From a virus, in IMG/VR virus record IMGVR_UViG_3300009790_002314, positions 1-31,042 of that record: DNA of 31,042 nt; one strand, given 5' to 3'. The position numbers and the translations under genes are program-made. The notes under the pieces are model-generated. The model had not been told where the DNA came from. It was given only the letters and a program-made list of their open reading frames with translations, and searched no databases. Numbering within the stretch: position 1 is the stretch's first letter; each line of letters opens with the position of its first letter. This document shows positions 14,607 through 21,815 of this stretch, in pieces.

Positions 14607-14629
14607 AAATGTAAGGACTTTTATAAGAT

Positions 14630-17050
14630 ATGAACCAGATAGAAACCAAATCAATATTAGCAAAATGTTTAGCAACCGAGAACATTGAAATAGTTCACGA
14701 CAAAGATATGCCTACAGCGGCATTTGATGTTAAGAACAGAGTTTTAATGCTTCCAGTATGGAAGGAAATGTCTACAGATTTATATGATCTGTTTATTGGA
14801 CATGAAGTAGGACACGCACATGAAACTCCTGAAGAAGGATGGCATGATTTCGTAGTTGACGACATGAACAAAAAAGCATTCCTTAATGTTGTTGAAGATG
14901 TTCGTATTGAAAAGAAAATTAAAGCAAGGTATCCTGGTTTAGTTAAGTCCTTCCACAAAGGTTACAAAGAACTATTTGAAAAAGACTTCTTTGGTCTTGG
15001 TAATTTAGATGTTGACCAACTACCACTTATTGATAGAGTGAACTTACATTATAAAGTAGGCAATCTACTTGGTGTTACTTTTGCAGACCACGAAAAAGAT
15101 TTAGTAGAAAGAATTGGTAAAGTCAAAACTTTCGAACAGGTTATGAAACTTGCTGAAGAACTTTATGGTAACCACAAACAGGAACAACAGGAAAGACAAG
15201 AAGACCTTTCACAATTTATTGAAAAAAACATGCCTCATCCTTTTACAGAAGAAGGACAAGAGGAAATGACACAAAGGTCAGAAGCTAGGGAAGAAGCTAG
15301 GGAAGAAATAGAAGAACAAAAATCCAAATCATTGGAAGAGTACGAAGAAGAATCCCAGCGTAGAAAAGAAATTATAGATGATGCCTACGATAACGGTAAA
15401 GAACATCCAGACTTTTCTGATGAAGAAGGCAACGACGAACATACTACTAGATCATACTATGACGGTATGACTTATGATGAAAGAAGAGCATTGGAAGAAA
15501 AACTAGAAGAGCTTGATGCAGAAGAAGTAGCAGACAAAAAAGCTATTGAAGAAGCACAGAAAGAAAAAGATCTTCTAGATGAAATTAGTGAGTACCTAGA
15601 AAATGATGGACACTCAATTACAGATTCACAGTTTAGAAAAAATGAGAAAGGTTTAGTTGATGAAGAATCAAAAGAACTTATTCATGTTAAACCATTCAAC
15701 GGTGAAGTAGCTGACTTTGTTATTCCAATGGAAGAAGTATATGATTGGACCAACGATAATTGTGCTAGAGTAAGTGAATATAAGCGTGAAGATTCATGGT
15801 CAGAAATTGAGATAGAAGATATCAAAGGGTATGGTCAAAAACTTTGGAAAGAGTTTGAACCAAAACAAAGATCTATAATCAACTCAATGGCTCAACAGTT
15901 TGAACTTAGAAAAGCAGCTACTTCATTTAAGAAATCTAAAATTTCTAAAACAGGTAAGTTGAATGAGGACAAACTTTGGGCTTACAAAATTACTGAAGAT
16001 CTTTTCCACCAAACTCAAATTGTACCACAAGGTAAGAATCATGGTATCCTAATGTTCGTAGACATGTCAGGTAGCATGCACAGACAAATGAAGGGTACAT
16101 TAGAACAAATGGAAACGATGGCAATGTTCTGCAGAAGGGTTAACATTCCTTTTGATGTTTATGGATTTAGCGACAATGGTCCTTCAGGTGAGAGGGACAT
16201 TACTGCTAAACAATTACAAGGTGAACTTACAGCAGAGGGTGGTAGAAGAGACTTTTGTTTTGCACACCTACTTAGCTCTAAGGTTAACAATGTTCAATGG
16301 AACGACACAATGGCATACCTACAGTTAATGAAGAAAGGTTATGAAAGACATAGATACTACAATGATTTAGCTGATGGCAGATCTGTACAGATTTACAACA
16401 GGTATTTTAGACTTGGTGGTACTCCATTAATGTCAGCATTGACATTGGCTCCTAAGTTAGCACAAAGGTTCCAAAAGAATTACAATGTAGAAAAATTGAC
16501 TACAATCGTTTTAACAGACGGTGATCCAACTGATGACATGACATTCGTTACTGAAGAAGGTCAAAAACAGTATTACAGAGGCGAACAGAAGTTCGTATTA
16601 AAAGATGGAGCAGCTAGTTTTTCAATCCCAAGCGATAACGATGGCTGGTACAGAAGTAACAGACAAGAAAATGTGCTTTTACTTTTAGAGTATTATAAGA
16701 AAGTTACAGGGTCTACTCTAATCAACTTCCACTTACTAGATGACAACTCTAGGAGAGGCTTTGAATCAGAGTATGCTAGGAACAATTCTTTTAACAAGAA
16801 ATCTAGAGGTTACATTGAAGAGGATACTTGGAAAGAAACATTGGCTAAGAAGTTCATGAGAGTTGAAGACGACTTTGGATACAGTGCTAGGTTCCTTATT
16901 AAAGGTAAGGGAGAACTAGAGATAAAAGACGAAGAATTAGAGGTAAAATCCAACAAAAAAGGAGATTTACTTCGAGGATTTAGGAAATTTCAGAAGGGTA
17001 AAACAACCCAAAGAGTTTTCCTTAATCAAATCATAGAGTTAGTAGCGTAA
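14630..17050 (+). CDS. large protein with HEXXH motif and VWA domain (CobT-like)
   Basis: 806 aa. The N-terminus has a zinc-metallopeptidase-type motif, GHEVGHAHE (H58, E59, H62), followed by a NVVEDVRIEKK segment. This pattern is seen in bacterial and phage proteins that combine a metallopeptidase-like region with a VWA domain. Residues 180-330 are a long, highly charged Glu/Lys/Gln-rich stretch, probably coiled-coil. The C-terminal half contains a VWA domain with the MIDAS motif DMSGS at D478 and further metal-site residues in the GGTPLMSAL and VLTDGDPTDD segments. It resembles CobT, but cobaltochelatase activity is doubtful. VWA proteins often work with MoxR/CobS-type AAA+ ATPases, and one follows at 17145 under a copy of the same promoter. 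A 12-base tandem duplication lies in the charged region. Confidence 0.85.
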   Translation: MNQIETKSILAKCLATENIEIVHDKDMPTAAFDVKNRVLMLPVWKEMSTDLYDLFIGHEVGHAHETPEEGWHDFVVDDMNKKAFLNVVEDVRIEKKIKARYPGLVKSFHKGYKELFEKDFFGLGNLDVDQLPLIDRVNLHYKVGNLLGVTFADHEKDLVERIGKVKTFEQVMKLAEELYGNHKQEQQERQEDLSQFIEKNMPHPFTEEGQEEMTQRSEAREEAREEIEEQKSKSLEEYEEESQRRKEIIDDAYDNGKEHPDFSDEEGNDEHTTRSYYDGMTYDERRALEEKLEELDAEEVADKKAIEEAQKEKDLLDEISEYLENDGHSITDSQFRKNEKGLVDEESKELIHVKPFNGEVADFVIPMEEVYDWTNDNCARVSEYKREDSWSEIEIEDIKGYGQKLWKEFEPKQRSIINSMAQQFELRKAATSFKKSKISKTGKLNEDKLWAYKITEDLFHQTQIVPQGKNHGILMFVDMSGSMHRQMKGTLEQMETMAMFCRRVNIPFDVYGFSDNGPSGERDITAKQLQGELTAEGGRRDFCFAHLLSSKVNNVQWNDTMAYLQLMKKGYERHRYYNDLADGRSVQIYNRYFRLGGTPLMSALTLAPKLAQRFQKNYNVEKLTTIVLTDGDPTDDMTFVTEEGQKQYYRGEQKFVLKDGAASFSIPSDNDGWYRSNRQENVLLLLEYYKKVTGSTLINFHLLDDNSRRGFESEYARNNSFNKKSRGYIEEDTWKETLAKKFMRVEDDFGYSARFLIKGKGELEIKDEELEVKSNKKGDLLRGFRKFQKGKTTQRVFLNQIIELVA
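15281..15304 (+). repeat. tandem 12-bp duplication within the VWA gene
   Basis: GAAGCTAGGGAA occurs twice head to tail, giving a repeated Glu-Ala-Arg-Glu unit in the charged coiled-coil region. The frame is kept. It looks like a recent slippage event in a tolerant linker. Confidence 0.85.
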
Positions 17051-17068
17051 AAATGTGCAAATCTTTTG

Positions 17069-17123
17069 AAAAAATGCTTGACTCTTGGTTCATCAGAGTG
17101 CATAATAACGGTATATTAAATAA
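17069..17123 (+). promoter_or_regulatory. sigma70-like promoter with internal inverted repeat, copy 2 of the 55-bp repeat
   Basis: Core: TTGACT at 17078-17083, 17-base spacer, CATAAT at 17101-17106. It is 54/55 identical to 14552-14606, including the stretch after the -10 box. It lies between the VWA stop and the AAA+ gene, so the two genes have separate but matched promoters. The spacer inverted repeat here reads CTCTTGGTTCATCAGAG. Confidence 0.8.
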
Positions 17124-17144
17124 TTAAATGTGAGGACATTAAAT

Positions 17145-18335
17145 ATGAAAGCAATAGATAGAGAAAACTTAATTAGTAACCTGGAGTCCAAAGACAATGG
17201 CACAGGTGTTTTTACAAGAAAGCAGATTATAGAGGCTGCTACTGAAATAGGACTTGGTTTCCCAGCTTGGTTGGTAAACAAACCAGACTATAAAGTAGAC
17301 AGAGGCATCTACAATCTTACAACCATGTTCAGTGGACAGACAGTAGCAAAACCAGCAGCTCCAGTAGCAGCTCAAGAAGCTAGGGTTCCACTTGCAGTGG
17401 TTGAAACTCAACCAGTAGAGGTTGTTCAAGCCAAATTAAGAGTTGAAGTTCAAGACTTGATCCCAAGTAAGGACGATACTTTTGTTCCATTTGGTTTCTA
17501 CAAAGACTTGAAATCCGTATTACAAGGTAATATGTTTTACCCAATCTTTATTAGTGGCTTATCAGGTAATGGTAAGACTACAATGGTTGAACAAGTATGT
17601 GCTAATCTTAAAAGAGAGGCAATAAGAGTGAATATTAGTATTGAAACCGACGAGGATGATTTGATCGGTGGCAATACTCTAGTTGACGGTAACGTCGTTT
17701 ATAGGGAAGGCCCAGTCCTCACCGCGATGAAACGCGGGGCAGTCCTAGTTCTTGATGAGATAGATAGAGGCTCAAACAAGCTGATGTGCTTACAAGCAAT
17801 ATTAGAAGGCAAGCCCTACTTTAACAAGAAAACAGGCGAAACCGTAACTCCTGCTCCCGGCTTTAACATTGTTGCAACAGCCAACACTAAAGGCCGAGGT
17901 TCAGATGATGGCAAATTTATTTCTGCCAACATACTAGACGAGGCATTCCTAGAAAGGTTTGCTATAACCGTGGAGCAGGAGTACCCTACAATGGCTACCG
18001 AGAAAAAGATCGTTATCAATAAAATGGCTAAGGCTAATATTGAAGACGATGAGTTTGCAACTCACTTGGTAACTTGGAGTGATGTAATAAGAAGAACTTA
18101 TTACGATGGAGCAATTGACGAGTTGATTTCAACTAGAAGGTTGGAACATATTGTTAATGCGTTTGCAGTATTTGGTGATAAGCAGAAGGCTGTTCAACTT
18201 TGTGTTAACAGGTTTGATGATGACACCAAACAGGCTTTTATAGATCTGTACACTAAGGTAGATCCTACAGTAGAACTTGCAGCAGATTTTGAAAGCCAAA
18301 CAGAACAGGAGATACATGAAGATGCCGAAGAATAA
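17145..18335 (+). CDS. cobS: CobS/MoxR-like AAA+ ATPase
   Basis: 396 aa from the ATG at 17145, which follows a GTGAGG ribosome site; the GTG at 17130 is part of that leader. Walker A is GLSGNGKT at residues 138-145 and Walker B VLVLDE at 200-205. EFATHLVTW and the STRRLEH motif, with sensor-type Arg, lie further on. Residues 1-62 form a separate small domain (FTRKQIIEAA and a GFPAWLV segment) like those in phage CobS proteins, followed by an Ala/Pro/Val-rich linker. The name CobS comes from the cobalt chelatase subunit, and it is a common annotation in T4-like cyanophages. The sequence supports a MoxR-type ATPase that remodels a VWA partner, here very likely the protein at 14630. 17690-17960 has a higher GC content than its flanks. 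Confidence 0.9.
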   Translation: MKAIDRENLISNLESKDNGTGVFTRKQIIEAATEIGLGFPAWLVNKPDYKVDRGIYNLTTMFSGQTVAKPAAPVAAQEARVPLAVVETQPVEVVQAKLRVEVQDLIPSKDDTFVPFGFYKDLKSVLQGNMFYPIFISGLSGNGKTTMVEQVCANLKREAIRVNISIETDEDDLIGGNTLVDGNVVYREGPVLTAMKRGAVLVLDEIDRGSNKLMCLQAILEGKPYFNKKTGETVTPAPGFNIVATANTKGRGSDDGKFISANILDEAFLERFAITVEQEYPTMATEKKIVINKMAKANIEDDEFATHLVTWSDVIRRTYYDGAIDELISTRRLEHIVNAFAVFGDKQKAVQLCVNRFDDDTKQAFIDLYTKVDPTVELAADFESQTEQEIHEDAEE

Positions 18336-18636
18336 AAAAGGCGATGTACCTTATAAGTTCAACGAGGGAGCTCTCATTAGGGAGCTCCAATCTTATATCG
18401 ATGAAACTTATAATGGCCATTACAGTAAAAACAAATTCCAATCAACGGAATTTATCAGTGATTGTGGACACGGAATTGGATTTGCCATAGGTAATATTCT
18501 AAAGTATGCACAACGATATGGAAAAAAAGGCAACCATGAAGACCACAGACGTGATCTAATGAAGGTTTTACATTACGCTATTATTGCACTAAACGAACAT
18601 GATATCCATGCAGTGAAGCACTACTTAGACGATTAG
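18316..18636 (+). CDS. DUF3310-like protein
   Basis: 106 aa from the ATG at 18316, with AGGAG just upstream; an ATG at 18322 is an equally good start with better spacing, and the longer in-frame opening at 18277 lies inside the ATPase gene and is rejected. GFAIGNILKYAQRYGKKG followed by DHRRDLMKVLHYAI resembles the core of DUF3310, a small helical family common in phages and sometimes labelled nucleotide-kinase-like on weak grounds. The function is unknown. It overlaps the AAA+ ATPase by about 20 bases and so probably belongs to the same transcript. A late-type box follows at once. Confidence 0.7.
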   Translation: MKMPKNKKGDVPYKFNEGALIRELQSYIDETYNGHYSKNKFQSTEFISDCGHGIGFAIGNILKYAQRYGKKGNHEDHRRDLMKVLHYAIIALNEHDIHAVKHYLDD

Positions 18637-18639
18637 ATG

Positions 18640-18647
18640 TATAAATA
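18640..18647 (+). promoter_or_regulatory. T4-late-like promoter box upstream of the diiron gene; predicts a leaderless transcript
   Basis: TATAAATA matches the T4 late consensus and lies in the 16-base gap between the DUF3310-like stop (18636) and the ATG at 18653. With T4 spacing (start 6 bases past the box) the first transcribed base would be the A of the ATG. No ribosome site exists in the gap. Confidence 0.5.
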
Positions 18648-18652
18648 TTGAT

Positions 18653-19717
18653 ATGAAAATCACTCAAATAACTACTCCTGATAGCTTTCAGGAGTTTCCA
18701 TCTCAGAATGATTCAGACTTAGCAGAGTCTTTTTCTACACCTTTGGACTCTTATTATAATTGGGATTATAAAAATGAGGACACTCGTATTAGAAAAATAT
18801 ATGAGTTGGGTAAAGAGAGAGCCTGGAATCCTACTAAGGATATTGAATGGGATTTAGAACACCCAGGAGATATTAAAGTATTAGGACAATGGCCTGAGGG
18901 AGACGATCCTTTTTGGTTTAATTATAGGCCATATAGAGAGCTTTCTGATGATGATAAGAGAGAATTTCAGAAGCATAAAAACCTGTGGCAATTATCATCT
19001 ATCTTACATGGAGAACAAATGGGAGCTATATGTTGTGGCCAACTTGTTTCATGTGCACCAACATACCAAGCAAAATTATTTGCAGCACAACAGGCTGCTG
19101 ATGAAGCGAGGCATGCAGAAACTATGAGTAGGTATATTGCAGAAAGATATGGTTGTGTCTACCCTATCCAAGAGGGTGTAAAAAATATATTTGATATAGC
19201 ACTAGCTTCTAAGGAGTGGGATTTAAAATTTATTATTGTACAGATAGTAGTGGAAGGATTAGCAGTAAGTACATTCCAAATATGTAGACAAAATACCAAT
19301 GACCCTTTACTAAGACAAATAATGGATTTAATACTACAAGACGAAGCAAGGCATATTACATTTGGTATTAATTATTTAGGTGATTATCTAAAGACGTTAT
19401 CCCAAGATGAGATAGAATATAGAGCAGGGTATGCTTTAGAATGTTGCACTACATTACTCAATAGAGTTGGTTTTGCACCAGGGTTTTATAAACAATTTGG
19501 ATTTGATCCTGTAGGAGCACACAATTTTGCATGTGAATTTGAAACAACTGAACTAGGTAGAAACTTTAGGCTCACGAGAAAACATCTCTTAAGAAGAGTA
19601 ATTCCTAATCTTAAACGAATAGGATTGTTAACCGATAAAGTTAGACCTGGGTATGAAGGATTAGGATTATTAGAGTTTGAAGACTTACCAGATGATATGG
19701 AAGCCTACCTTTTTTAA
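18653..19717 (+). CDS. ferritin-like diiron oxygenase or oxidase
   Basis: 354 aa. A four-helix diiron carboxylate site is visible: E121 in LHGEQMGA, E151/H154 in DEARHAE, E201 in VVEGLAV, and E231/H234 in QDEARH. This E, ExxH, E, ExxH order is that of the ferritin-like oxygenase superfamily. The spacing (30, 50 and 30 residues) differs from class I ribonucleotide reductase R2, and no conserved tyrosyl-radical context is visible, so NrdB is not favoured. AurF-like N-oxygenases, fatty-acid or ligand oxidases and tRNA hydroxylases share the site; the substrate is unknown. The N-terminal 100 residues contain the conserved-looking YELGKERAWNPTKDIEWD. It is the first gene after a late box and has no ribosome site. 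Confidence 0.82.
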   Translation: MKITQITTPDSFQEFPSQNDSDLAESFSTPLDSYYNWDYKNEDTRIRKIYELGKERAWNPTKDIEWDLEHPGDIKVLGQWPEGDDPFWFNYRPYRELSDDDKREFQKHKNLWQLSSILHGEQMGAICCGQLVSCAPTYQAKLFAAQQAADEARHAETMSRYIAERYGCVYPIQEGVKNIFDIALASKEWDLKFIIVQIVVEGLAVSTFQICRQNTNDPLLRQIMDLILQDEARHITFGINYLGDYLKTLSQDEIEYRAGYALECCTTLLNRVGFAPGFYKQFGFDPVGAHNFACEFETTELGRNFRLTRKHLLRRVIPNLKRIGLLTDKVRPGYEGLGLLEFEDLPDDMEAYLF

Positions 19718-19732
19718 AAAATTAAAGACAAA

Positions 19733-19750
19733 ACTCTTATAAATAAGAGT
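19733..19750 (+). promoter_or_regulatory. T4-late-like promoter box inside an 18-bp perfect palindrome
   Basis: ACTCTTATAAATAAGAGT has perfect 8-base arms around AA and contains TATAAATA at 19738-19745. It lies 26 bases before the ATG at 19776, with a GGGAG ribosome site between. Its CTCTT...AAGAG arms repeat those of the inverted repeat in the gp43 promoter (26190-26206). As RNA it would fold, but no U-run follows, so an intrinsic terminator is unlikely. Confidence 0.55.
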
Positions 19751-19775
19751 GTAAGACAATTATTGGGAGACTAAA

Positions 19776-20150
19776 ATGGCATACGTCGTAAGGCAAATTT
19801 ATACTAGACCAAATACAGGAGTTAATTGGCCTAAGATATCTGATTATGATGCAGACCTACATACAGAGAGATTAGCTGATTATGCTGATAAAAGTATTGA
19901 GGCAGGTTATTCTTTATCAGAAGATGAATTAACACTTACTGCAACACTAACAGCACCAGACAAGGCAACTTGGGATGCACATAAAGCGTTGATAGAGTCT
20001 GCTACAGGAAATGGTGGCGCATTAAAGAGTTCTAATTGGACAGCAGTTCAAACATCAATTAAAACTTATTGCACTGATAATAACATCTCATATAGCATTC
20101 AAGCTATTGATGATGGTACTGCTGGAACTTTAGTAGAACATAATACCTAA
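19776..20150 (+). CDS. unknown protein, 124 aa, late-type expression
   Basis: I do not recognise a family. The start ATG follows a GGGAGAC ribosome site. The protein is soluble-looking, with no signal or membrane segment. The N-terminal half has an aromatic and charged start (MAYVVRQIYTRPNTGVNWP). It is followed by a Ser/Thr-rich segment, LTLTATLTAPDKATWDAHKA. The C-terminus holds one Cys and a TAGTLVEHNT end. Composition (Thr, Ala, Asp-rich, mixed beta and helix) would fit a small virion or tail-associated protein, and the late-type palindromic promoter agrees, but this is only suggestive. It stands alone between two promoters, so it may be a single-gene transcript. Confidence 0.7.
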   Translation: MAYVVRQIYTRPNTGVNWPKISDYDADLHTERLADYADKSIEAGYSLSEDELTLTATLTAPDKATWDAHKALIESATGNGGALKSSNWTAVQTSIKTYCTDNNISYSIQAIDDGTAGTLVEHNT

Positions 20151-20167
20151 AACGGTACCCTACTATA

Positions 20168-20196
20168 TTGACTTTTAGTATGAAAGAATCTATAAT
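20168..20196 (+). promoter_or_regulatory. sigma70-like promoter of gp45
   Basis: TTGACT at 20168-20173, a 17-base spacer, and a perfect TATAAT at 20191-20196, leading to the gp45 ATG at 20227. It has the same -35 and spacing as the promoters before the VWA, AAA+ and gp43 genes but lacks their CTCT...AGAG inverted repeat, so it may be regulated differently. Confidence 0.85.
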
Positions 20197-20226
20197 ACAC
20201 TTATAGATTTAAATTTGGAGTATATT

Positions 20227-20883
20227 ATGAAAATTAGTAAACAAACTCTTGAAGTCCTCAAGAACTTTGCTACAATCAACACAAACATTCTGGTTCGAGA
20301 AGGCAACAAGCTTTCAACTATCAGTACAGGTAAAAACATATTTGCCAGAACTGAGGTTACAGAATCCTTCCCTAAAGAATTCGCAATCTATGATCTAAAT
20401 AGTTTGCTTTCATTACTTACATTAATGGAAGACACAGACGTTGAGTTTGGAGACGAGTCTCTTATTGTTACAAAAGGCAATTCTAGATTTGAATATTTCT
20501 ATGCAGATCCTAATATTATTGTTAGTGCACCTGACAAGAGTATTGATGTAGACAACTTCTTTCAGTTTGATTTAACAAAAGAAGATGTAGACATGATACT
20601 TAAGGCTGCTGCTATTACAGCAGGACCTATGTTAAGTGTCGTAGGCGATAATGGAGAGGTTGTAGTTAGTGTTGGTGACCCTAGTACACCTAAGTCTAAT
20701 AGTTTTAGACAAGTAATAGGAACAACAGACAAAACCTTTGATGCTAAACTAGCAATGGAAAACTTTAAGGTTATCCCTGGTAGTTATAGTGTAACTCTTT
20801 CTCAGAAGAAATTTATGTTCTTAGAGAGTAGTAAGGGTGAATTAAAATACTGGTTGGCGCTTGAGCGTTCATCAGATATATAA
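20227..20883 (+). CDS. 45: gp45-like sliding clamp
   Basis: 218 aa, close to the length of T4 gp45. The start is the ATG at 20227 with a TTGGAG ribosome site; the TTG at 20215 is part of that site. The sequence begins MKISKQTLEVLKNFATINTN, then shows DLNSLLSLLTLM and FQFDLTKEDVDMIL, patterns of the clamp's repeated domains, and ends in LKYWLALERSSDI. The trimeric ring tethers the DNA polymerase to DNA and in T4 also activates late transcription from TATAAATA promoters, which fits the late boxes seen in this window. The genes that follow encode the clamp loader, as in T4. Two non-T4 genes, a 60-aa protein and a peroxiredoxin, are inserted between clamp and loader. Confidence 0.93.
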   Translation: MKISKQTLEVLKNFATINTNILVREGNKLSTISTGKNIFARTEVTESFPKEFAIYDLNSLLSLLTLMEDTDVEFGDESLIVTKGNSRFEYFYADPNIIVSAPDKSIDVDNFFQFDLTKEDVDMILKAAAITAGPMLSVVGDNGEVVVSVGDPSTPKSNSFRQVIGTTDKTFDAKLAMENFKVIPGSYSVTLSQKKFMFLESSKGELKYWLALERSSDI

Positions 20884-20892
20884 GGAGTCGCA

Positions 20893-21075
20893 ATGGACGA
20901 AGAGAAATTAGAAGTCTCTCTAAGAGAGGCAACAAATGGTTGGATAGTAGAATTCAACAAATTTGGTGAGACAGTTGAGTATATATTTACTCGCCCCAAC
21001 CCAGCTATCTCACTCGTGAGAAAAGTAATGAAGGGTGAGTTAGATGTATTTACATCGGAGGAAACAGATGAGTGA
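20893..21075 (+). CDS. small acidic protein, 60 aa, unknown function
   Basis: It begins 9 bases after the gp45 stop with a TAAGGAGTC ribosome site, so it is almost certainly expressed with the clamp. It is acidic at both ends (MDEEKLEVSL at the start, a Glu/Asp-rich tail) with a central GWIVEFNKFGETVEYIF stretch that looks like paired beta strands. No membrane segment and no known motif. The gene overlaps the peroxiredoxin start by a few bases. In T4 a small RNA-polymerase-binding protein (RpbA) is encoded next to gp45, but I see no sequence resemblance that I could defend. Confidence 0.7.
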   Translation: MDEEKLEVSLREATNGWIVEFNKFGETVEYIFTRPNPAISLVRKVMKGELDVFTSEETDE

Positions 21076-21742
21076 GTTAAACCCACAAATACCTCCAGCA
21101 GTTTTCAAGAAGCATGTTAAAACAATCGACGGCGTAAGCAAGTGGATTGATCTTAATTCTATAGATTTATTCGAAGGAAAAAGGATCGTGGTATTTGGAT
21201 TGCCTGGAGCGTTTACACCTACATGTTCTGGTCAACAGTTACCAGGTTTCGAAGCTCTATACCATGAGTTTAGACTAGCAGGAATAGATGATATTTATTG
21301 CGTTAGTGTTAATGATACATTCGTTATGAACGAGTGGGCAATAGATCAGAACCTTGTTAATGTTAAATTGCTACCAGATGGTAGTGCAGACTTTACTATT
21401 AAATTAGGTATGGATGTTAGAAAAGACAACCTAGGATTTGGTGTAAGGTCATGGAGATATGCAGGCATATATGACGACAAAGAACTTGTCTGGTCAGGTG
21501 TTGAAGAAGGATTTGGAGATGATATTGAAGGCGATCCTTATGAAAAGAGTAAACCAGAAAATGTTTTAGATAATGTTAAAGCATTTGGATGGCCTGCTGT
21601 TACTACTAGCTTAAATGATGAGCCTGTTAGTAATGAGTTAGAAACCTTTGGTGATTTAGATGATGCTATTGCTGAGGCAGAAGGTAAGCATATAGATTTG
21701 TCTCTCTCAGATTCGACTGAGGTTAAGGAGAAAATCAGATAA
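21068..21742 (+). CDS. peroxiredoxin (Prx5/PrxII type)
   Basis: 224 aa from the ATG at 21068, preceded by a CGGAGGAAAC ribosome site; the in-frame ATG at 21044 lies inside the previous gene. The active site PGAFTPTC gives the PxxxTxxC motif with peroxidatic C53, followed by QQLPGFEALYHEF, typical of the Prx5/PrxII group. A conserved-type Arg is present in GVRSWRYAGIY. Family members are usually about 160 residues, so the C-terminal 60 residues are an acidic extension of unknown function. It reduces hydrogen and organic peroxides using thiols; the glutaredoxin at 9151 could be a reductant, though that is inference. Its place between clamp and clamp loader is unusual. Confidence 0.9.
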   Translation: MSELNPQIPPAVFKKHVKTIDGVSKWIDLNSIDLFEGKRIVVFGLPGAFTPTCSGQQLPGFEALYHEFRLAGIDDIYCVSVNDTFVMNEWAIDQNLVNVKLLPDGSADFTIKLGMDVRKDNLGFGVRSWRYAGIYDDKELVWSGVEEGFGDDIEGDPYEKSKPENVLDNVKAFGWPAVTTSLNDEPVSNELETFGDLDDAIAEAEGKHIDLSLSDSTEVKEKIR

Positions 21743-21749
21743 TCCAAAA

Positions 21750-21812
21750 ATGTCGAGGAAAAAAAGGCCAGAATTTTGGAGCAAAAATAGTTCGCTAGTT
21801 TGGAGTAAGTAG
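21750..21812 (+). CDS. micro-ORF, 20-aa basic Trp-containing peptide (tentative)
   Basis: The 73-base gap before gp44 contains an ATG-started frame of 20 codons that ends just before the gp44 start. The peptide is basic at the N-terminus (MSRKKRP) and has two Trp. A GGTTAAGGAG site lies upstream, inside the peroxiredoxin end, about 20 bases away. The evidence is weak; it is listed because nothing else explains the gap. Confidence 0.2.
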   Translation: MSRKKRPEFWSKNSSLVWSK

Positions 21813-21815
21813 AAT

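Noticed and set aside
15281-15304. Tandem repeat as a recombination or attachment site
   Set aside because: Two 12-base units in phase with the reading frame in a charged linker are adequately explained by slippage.
14630-18335. Cobaltochelatase CobT/CobS for B12 synthesis
   Set aside because: The names reflect domain similarity only. The VWA/HEXXH architecture and lack of a CobN subunit or other B12 genes do not support chelation of cobalt.
18653-19717. Ribonucleotide reductase small subunit
   Set aside because: The diiron ligand order fits the wider ferritin-like superfamily, but the spacing differs from R2, and no NrdA is nearby.
19720-19750. Intrinsic terminator after the diiron gene
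   Set aside because: A T6A6 run and an AT-rich palindrome are present, but the palindrome is not followed by a U-run and overlaps a late-type promoter box.
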